A stretch of DNA of 64,000 nt, taken from assembly GCA_025267735.1 (NCBI GenBank), contig CM046298.1:43560883-43624882 (forward strand), in the 5' to 3' direction. Both the position numbers and the translations under genes were made by a program. The notes beneath the pieces were generated by a model. It did no database searches. It saw only the letters and a list, made by a program, of their open reading frames with translations, and was not told the origin of the DNA. The DNA comes from Mactra quadrangularis (lineage: Eukaryota > Mollusca > Bivalvia > Venerida > Mactridae). Of the stretch, positions 1-64,000 are shown piece after piece (positions within the stretch are counted from its first letter, which is position 1; each line of letters begins with the position of its first letter).

Positions 1-297
1 CTCTCAAAAGAACTATAGATTAGCAGTCATTTTCTTGACACAGTGGAGTCTGGCAAGGATTGTTTTAGCCTATATTATTTCATCACAAGTGTAGTGCAAG
101 AACAATAATTCTTTGCTTCATAATTTTGGGAGTTATTGCCCTTTATTGAATCATCTAGCCAAGAATATAAACCCAATTTCATTCAAACAAAATCAAACAT
201 GTGGATAGAGCTCAAATAGAAGAGAAGTGCAGTGAACAAGAACCATGACTTTATCAGGTGACACATTTGATCAGCGAAATTCTAGTTAATGATAAAT

Positions 298-575
298 TTA
301 TCTATTTATTGGAGTTAACGCCGTGTCAACACAACTTAGGTCATTTTACGGCGTCCAGCGCACCTAACCTAGCTTTCCTGGACCATTGTCTATAACCAGT
401 ACTCACCTACCTTTCCACAAGGCCGGAAACCTCTCCATATTATCTAATCAAAGGAGGAAAATTAACATTATTGTCAAATTTTCATGGAAGGGGGTGGGAT
501 TCGAACCCACACCCCCTCGGGCACGAGATTCTAAATCCCGGCGCGCTACCAACTGCGCTATCAACCCGGGTTTTT
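298..575 (-). mobile_element. SINE-A copy 1 (tRNA-derived)
   Basis: Read on the minus strand, a tRNA-like head (box A TAGCGCAGTTGG, box B GGTTCGAATCCC) is followed by a body and a tail ending in an A/T-rich end. It is flanked by atgataaat at 289-297 and 576-584. It is inserted in sense orientation within the intron just after exon 32. Confidence 0.88.
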
Positions 576-594
576 ATGATAAATACTGACTTAC

Positions 595-59050
<58,456 letters not shown>

Positions 59051-59606
59051 CTAAAATGTATAAATTAATGATAAAATTTTCCTTTATGTTTTACAGTAAA
59101 AATTGTGTTAAATCAAGTAATTGATATCAATCAATCATTCAAGTCCGATGGTTTATTTGTCTTCAGCAGCAGGCTAGATCTTCTAACGTCTGTCCTCCAT
59201 AAATTAAGAAATATGGTTTCTTCTAAGCTTAACAATGGTTATTAATTCAATTTTGCCAGCATGAACTAAAAATGTTGTAAAGAACTTGGCCAATACAAGA
59301 CTACACATCAATAGGCAACAGGCTTCTTATACAATGTATATAAATAGTAATTACTATAAGCCTATCAAATAAGTGGGTGTCAGGTTGCCCGGGACAACTA
59401 ATTTCTAGTACGAGCAACCAAAATTTTCTTTTGGGCAACCAAATTTCTACAAATGAGATATAGTGCTAGCTGCTAAAATAACCTGTTCTGGCAACCATTT
59501 TCAAATAGTAACTTCAAAGACTGATTACAGTAATATTAATTTTTAACAAAGCATCACATTTGGAAAAAACAAAATTTTCATATGGGCCTTAAGGTAATCT
59601 GCTTGT
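59051..59606. other. Upstream intron, near part
   Basis: No C2B or FerI exon recognised on the minus strand. A partial hAT-like remnant (caggttgcccgggacaacta) lies at about 59380-59490. Confidence 0.5.
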
Positions 59607-59850
59607 TTTTTGTTTGTTTGGGCTTTACGGCGCACCAACACAGAAAGGTCATATCGCGCCAAAAACAAATAATGATACTATTAATTCAATCGATACTAAT
59701 GATCTTTAGCCCTATATTTTATCATATACATTTATTTCCTTCAAAAAGTTTAGTATCACGTGTGATGGTACATACTCAAAAAGTTCTTTAAGTGAGTTAA
59801 CCTTAAAATGTTTATCACGGATGTTTTTGAGATCCTGACTAGGTAATCTG
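59607..59850 (-). mobile_element. SINE-D-like element copy 2
   Basis: tttgggctttacggcgcacc and 'ttaagtgagttaaccttaaa' match 13808-14080. Confidence 0.62.
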
Positions 59851-59924
59851 CCATGATGGCCTTAAAGCCATATTCCATGATGGTCTCAAGATGGCATGTT
59901 TGTACATATAGCTATGTGCTGTGG

Positions 59925-60170
59925 TCCAGTCGTATGATGCCAGCTTAGGGATCACAAGGTCTGGGTTCAAACCCCAACAGGAGCACTGCTAATTTCCTTT
60001 AGCAAGAAATTTACCTACAATTGTTCCACTCCACCCAGGTGTAAATGGGTACTGTGAGGGATTACCTGCCTAAGGGTGATTTCAATGATCAGGGGTTATT
60101 GTACAATATTGTAACGTCGACTGAATATGTATAGAGAAGCAGACTTTAAACTGCACTTTAACTAATTAAC
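59925..60170 (+). mobile_element. SINE-E copy 2
   Basis: Box A gtggtccagtcgtatgatgc and box B gggttcaaacccc, with body and tail as at 36006. Confidence 0.85.
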
Positions 60171-60430
60171 TTCTAACTACTAGTGTCGGGCTGATTAAAC
60201 AGTTCATCAAGTAATCGTTGAGGAAGATGCTGATGATTATTCGTCAACTAAGTTTAATGATTCATCAACGAATTAGACTGGTGTAATAGACTTATAGTAA
60301 CTGTTGTTTCTAAAAAGTGTTGTTCTTTAGGGTGCACTGAATTCAGTCATGTTTAGTATTTACATGTTTTGAAATGTATTAGAAAATAACAAGAAATGTC
60401 TTTAAAAAAGACAAACGGCGTCGATTTAAA

Positions 60431-60850
60431 AACAAGAGGGCCCAAAGGGCCCTGGGTGCTCACCTGAGGAAAAAGTCAAAGGTCACAGAAGAGCCATTTA
60501 CAGAGGACCACTAATGTTAAAACCTATTTTTTTTTACCCAGTGACCTACTTATCCAACCAATCAGACCTATTTGAACAATTTTGGTAGAAAACCACCCAC
60601 GGACCATTCCTGTTGAGTTTGGGCAAATTATCATAAGCGGTTCAAGAGAAGATGTTGTTTGAACTTTTCCTTATATAATTCAATGTAATATTGTGATTCA
60701 TGGGGTGGGGTCAATTTTGACCCAGGGGCATAATTTGAACAACTGTGATGGATGACCTCTAGATGATGTTATATACCAAATATGAAAGCTCTAGGCCTTG
60801 TAGTTTCAGACAAGAAGATTTTTGATAATTGCATTGTGAAAACCTATTTT
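60431..60850. repeat. 'acaagagggccc' dispersed element
   Basis: Starts aacaagagggcccaaagggc, then ggtgctcacctgagg, and continues through caattttgacccaggggcat and agacaagaagatttttga. A repeat type I associate with bivalves. Confidence 0.75.
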
Positions 60851-60860
60851 TTGATTCCGT

Positions 60861-61064
60861 GACCTCCGTTAGTATTTGCTCATACAAGTTGTGACCACGC
60901 ATCATCACTTCATCAACAACATTTGCAGACCAGTTTCGCAGACTTGGCACATGATTGCCTACCGTAAACAATATAACAGCCAATGCAATTGCCGTACACT
61001 GATAACCTGCAGCTTGTGAGCATATCTGACCTTGGTGAAATCGACCGTTAATAATCCTTACCAT
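60861..61064 (-). pseudogene. Fragment resembling an AGxQC-type cysteine peptidase
   Basis: The minus-strand frame starts MVRIINGRFHQGQ and continues AAGYQCTAIALAVILF, then NWSANVVDEVMMRGHNLYEQ. A G-x-F-H-Q-G segment before A-G-x-Q-C is a pattern I associate with OTU- or C76-type peptidase-like domains found in mobile-element ORFs. The second half of the frame runs into the 60431 repeat, so the fragment is broken. Identity is tentative; no catalytic His or Asp can be assigned. Confidence 0.35.
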
Positions 61065-61112
61065 TGTTTTGATCTCCGTTGCCCGTTCAATGTTGTTTAG
61101 AGTCAGCTACCT

Positions 61113-61473
61113 ATGCTCGGTCACTACCAATGCTCGGTCACCCCTAGCAAATTTCGATTAATTAAAAAGGGGACCTCACGTATTGTTTCTAATTTTAGTC
61201 ATACCTGTCAAACGCTCGCGGAAAACCCCAAATCATGATCATCTAGACGCTTATCTGTTTATGCAGACGATAGATACTAGCGCACCTGCTGTTTTCCACT
61301 AGAAAATCCTAGAGGCTAGAAAATCGAATTTGGACAGCCTTGTCTTTTTCACTTATAATTATTATAATAATTCAAGAAGTATTATGATTTATTTAAATTT
61401 ATAATATTTATACAATAATCTATCAATTGTAAATAAAAAATATCACATATTTAAAAACAAGGTGACCGAGCAC
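61113..61473. mobile_element. Possible inverted-repeat element
   Basis: tgctcggtcacc near 61129-61141 and its complement ggtgaccgagca near 61462-61473 bracket about 350 bp. The repeated ctcggtcac just left of the first arm suggests a complex end. Confidence 0.45.
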
Positions 61474-61913
61474 TGGTCCGAAATTTTCCAAAAATACCGT
61501 GTTTTACGTATTACACTCCGTGCCGATTTTATCCAATAATCGGGATCGTCAGACGCTTGTTTTTCTGTAAACGGAAGTAGGTCAACATGTAGACGATAAT
61601 GCGTAATGAATTTGACATGAATTGACAGAATACCGTTCACCCGCTTCGATTTTGATATAAATGTGACCGAACAAAAATTATGAATTTATTCTTAAAAGTT
61701 ACGTACCAATAACTCTGCGGATTAATAAATATATGTGGAGCTGTGACTCTCAAAGTGTAAACCCCGGAAACTGGACGTAGTGAGGCTAACTTAATAATTA
61801 TTGGGTAATATGTCAGACTTTTTACTAGAAACCGGTTCACATCTGGAGACGTAAATAATTTTACCCATAAAATATTGTGTTTGACACGTAACTTTTTATT
61901 GTTACAATATAAA

Positions 61914-64000
61914 ACAAGAGCTCCGCTGGGGCATTATACGCCCGTGTGCAGTCCATGCTGTGTTCTATCTCATATAAAGTCCCTGTGACCTTGACCAATG
62001 AGCCCGGGATCTCAGAATAGGTCCCATTCTTAACAGGAGGGCTATCCAAAGCAAAGATTTTGAGAACCTAGGTACAGCCATGGTTGATTTATCACCGACA
62101 CAAAGTTTTCCCATACAAACTTCCAGTGACCTTGACCCTGGGGCCTCAGAACCAAAAGTTCTCGCCCTTGACCCAAAGAGTTTTTATACATAAAATTTGG
62201 TGATATTAGGTAAAGTTGGTTGTTGGACAAGGTTTTTCCTCATGATTTTTCTTTTGACTTTAACCTTTAACACAGGGACCTAAAACCAAAGGGGCATATG
62301 CTAGACATTAAGGCTACCCTTAAATAAGATTTGGAAAACCTACAATGTAGGTACAATTATTATTGAGTTACTGTCCGGAAAATGTTTCAATATGAATTAA
62401 GTCCCTGTGACCTTGACTTTTGTCCCTGGGGTTTCCAAATCAAAAGAGAACATCAAATACCAAAGAGCTATCAACACATTACATCTTAACAAATGGGCTG
62501 ATCCACATAAAATTTGGTTAACCTAGGTACAATCATTGTTTAGTTATTGTCCGGACAAGAATTGTCCATATGATGCCCCTGTGACCTAGATCTTTGACCC
62601 GGTTTTGACCCAAAACCAATTGGGAACATCCTTAACACATGGGCTACCCTCACATAAAATTTGGTGAACTAAATTCATTTTACTTATTAAATATAACATT
62701 ATTTCCATGGTTTGCCATTTTGACTTTATTAACATATTGATTGAACATTTGAAGTCTCTGCTTGGTAATTTGATATCTTCTGGATGATGGTTTAAACTTG
62801 ACCCAGGGGCCCCAAAATCAATAGGGAACATCCTTGACACATGGGCTACTCTCACATGAAATTTGGTGAACTTAAGTGCAGTCATTGTTGATTAATACAC
62901 GGACAATGTTTTTCAATATGATGCCCCTGTGACCTTGACCTTTGACCCAGGGGCCCTAAAAGAAATAGGACATAACCATGACACATGGGCTACTCTCACA
63001 AAAAATTTAGTGAACCTAGGTACATTGGTTGTTCAGTTATTGTCTGGACAAGGTTTTTCCATATGATGCCTCTGTGACCTTGACCTTTGGGTCTGGGGCC
63101 CCAAAACCTATTGGGAACATCCTTCACACAAGGGCTACATTCACATAAAATTTTATGAACCTAGGTACAGTCCTTGTTGAGTTATTGTCCAAACAAGGAT
63201 TTTCAATATGATGCCCCTGTGACCTTGACCTTTGACCCAGGAGCCCCAAAACCAATAGGGCATAACCTTTACCCAAGGGCTACCCTCATATAAAATTTGG
63301 AGAACCTAGGTACATTGGTGGTTCAGTTATTGTCTGGACAAGTGTTTCATTGTTTGCCGTTTTGACTTTATAAACATATTGATAGAACATTTGAAGTCAC
63401 AGCTTGGTAATTTGATATCTTCTGGTTTAAGATTTAAACTTTACCCTGTTTTCCCAAAATTGATAAGGTACATCCTTGACACATGGGCTACTCTCACATG
63501 AAATTTGGTGAACTTTGGTACAATCATTGTTGAGTAATTATCCGGACAATGTTTTTAATATGATGCCCCTGTGACCTTGACCTTTGACCAAGGCGCCCCA
63601 AAACCAATAGGGCATAACCTTGACACATGGGCTACTTTCACATAAAATTTAGTGAACCTAGGTACATTGGTTGTTCAGTTATTGTCTGGACAAGGTTTTT
63701 CCATATGATGCCTCTGTGACCTTGACCTTTGGGTCTGGGGCCCAAAGACCTATTGGGAACATCCTTGACAAAAGGGCTACCTTCACATAAAATTTTGTGA
63801 ACCTAGGTACAGTAGTTGATGAGTTATTGTCCAAACAAGGATTTTCAATATGATGCCCCTGTGACCTTGACCTTTGACCCAGGAGCCCCAAAACCAATAG
63901 GGCATAACCTTTACCCAAGGGCTACCCTCACATAAAATTTGGAGAACCAAGTTACATTGGTGGTTCAGTTATTGTCTGGACAAGTGTTTCATTGTTTGCC
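61914..64000. repeat. Tandem array with about 145-bp units and a 642-bp higher-order period
   Basis: Starts acaagagctccgctggggca (as at 33731). Units carry cctgtgaccttgacctttga, gggctac...cacataaaat, ggtgaacctaggtacag and gagttattgtccgg. From about 62710 the order of units repeats every 642 bp (gtttgcc at 62710, 63352, 63994; gatgccc at 62920 and 63562). It continues past the right edge. Confidence 0.93.

Noticed and set aside
505..573. tRNA-like sequence with box A and box B (also at 2205-2280, 21300-21376, 27650-27722, 38585-38655)
   Set aside because: Not genuine tRNA genes: these are heads of repeated SINEs with target duplications and attached tails, and they do not form a consistent cloverleaf.
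62586..63918. Minus-strand frames with recurring KFHVRVAHVSRMFPI
   Set aside because: They are translations of the tandem repeat unit and recur with its period. No start, stop or domain is consistent between units.

Overview
This window looks like nuclear DNA of a bivalve mollusc. It is AT-rich and intron-dense, and crowded with tRNA-derived SINEs, small inverted-repeat elements, and dispersed repeats with the 'acaagagggccc' and 'tgaccttgacctttgacc' signatures that I associate with bivalve genomes. The species cannot be named from the sequence.

One protein-coding gene fills almost the whole window: a type-1 (DysF-containing) ferlin of the dysferlin/myoferlin group on the minus strand. I recover 32 internal exons between 59050 (5') and 595 (3'). 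Together they give 4251 nt, or 1417 codons, with every junction in frame. In order they encode the end of the FerI region, C2C, FerA, FerB, the nested DysF domains, C2D, C2E, C2F and the linker leading to C2G. The start of the protein (C2A, C2B, most of FerI) lies beyond the right edge. C2G and the C-terminal membrane anchor lie beyond the left edge. Ferlins are tail-anchored, multi-C2 proteins of Ca2+-dependent membrane fusion and repair.

Layout: 59051-64000 is upstream intron. It holds two SINE-like units, a fragment resembling an AGxQC-type cysteine peptidase, inverted-repeat elements, and, from 61914 to the window end, a large tandem array with a 642-bp higher-order period. 57-59 kb holds C2C exons. 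49.3-57.5 kb is an 8.3-kb intron with a LINE 3' end and several inverted-repeat elements. 33-49 kb carries the rest of C2C, FerA, FerB and the DysF exons. 24-32 kb carries a lysine-rich 21-nt microexon, an acidic linker exon and C2D. 13-24 kb holds the C2E exons. 0.6-11 kb holds the linker, C2F and following exons. Exons are mostly 70-260 bp, and introns run from about 0.3 to 8.3 kb.

The introns consist largely of mobile-element remains. Four SINE families (A-D) share a related 3' tail, and several copies are bounded by 9-15 bp target-site duplications. There are hAT-like elements with perfect 8-bp duplications, pogo/Tigger-like, mariner-like and Harbinger-like non-autonomous elements, four near-identical copies of a 270-bp element, and nested insertions. 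No tRNA, rRNA, CRISPR array or second intact gene was seen. The most interesting signals are the lysine microexon, a 33-bp tandem duplication that copies a 3' splice site, insertions pressed against splice sites, and the repeat array rich in nuclear-receptor-type motifs.
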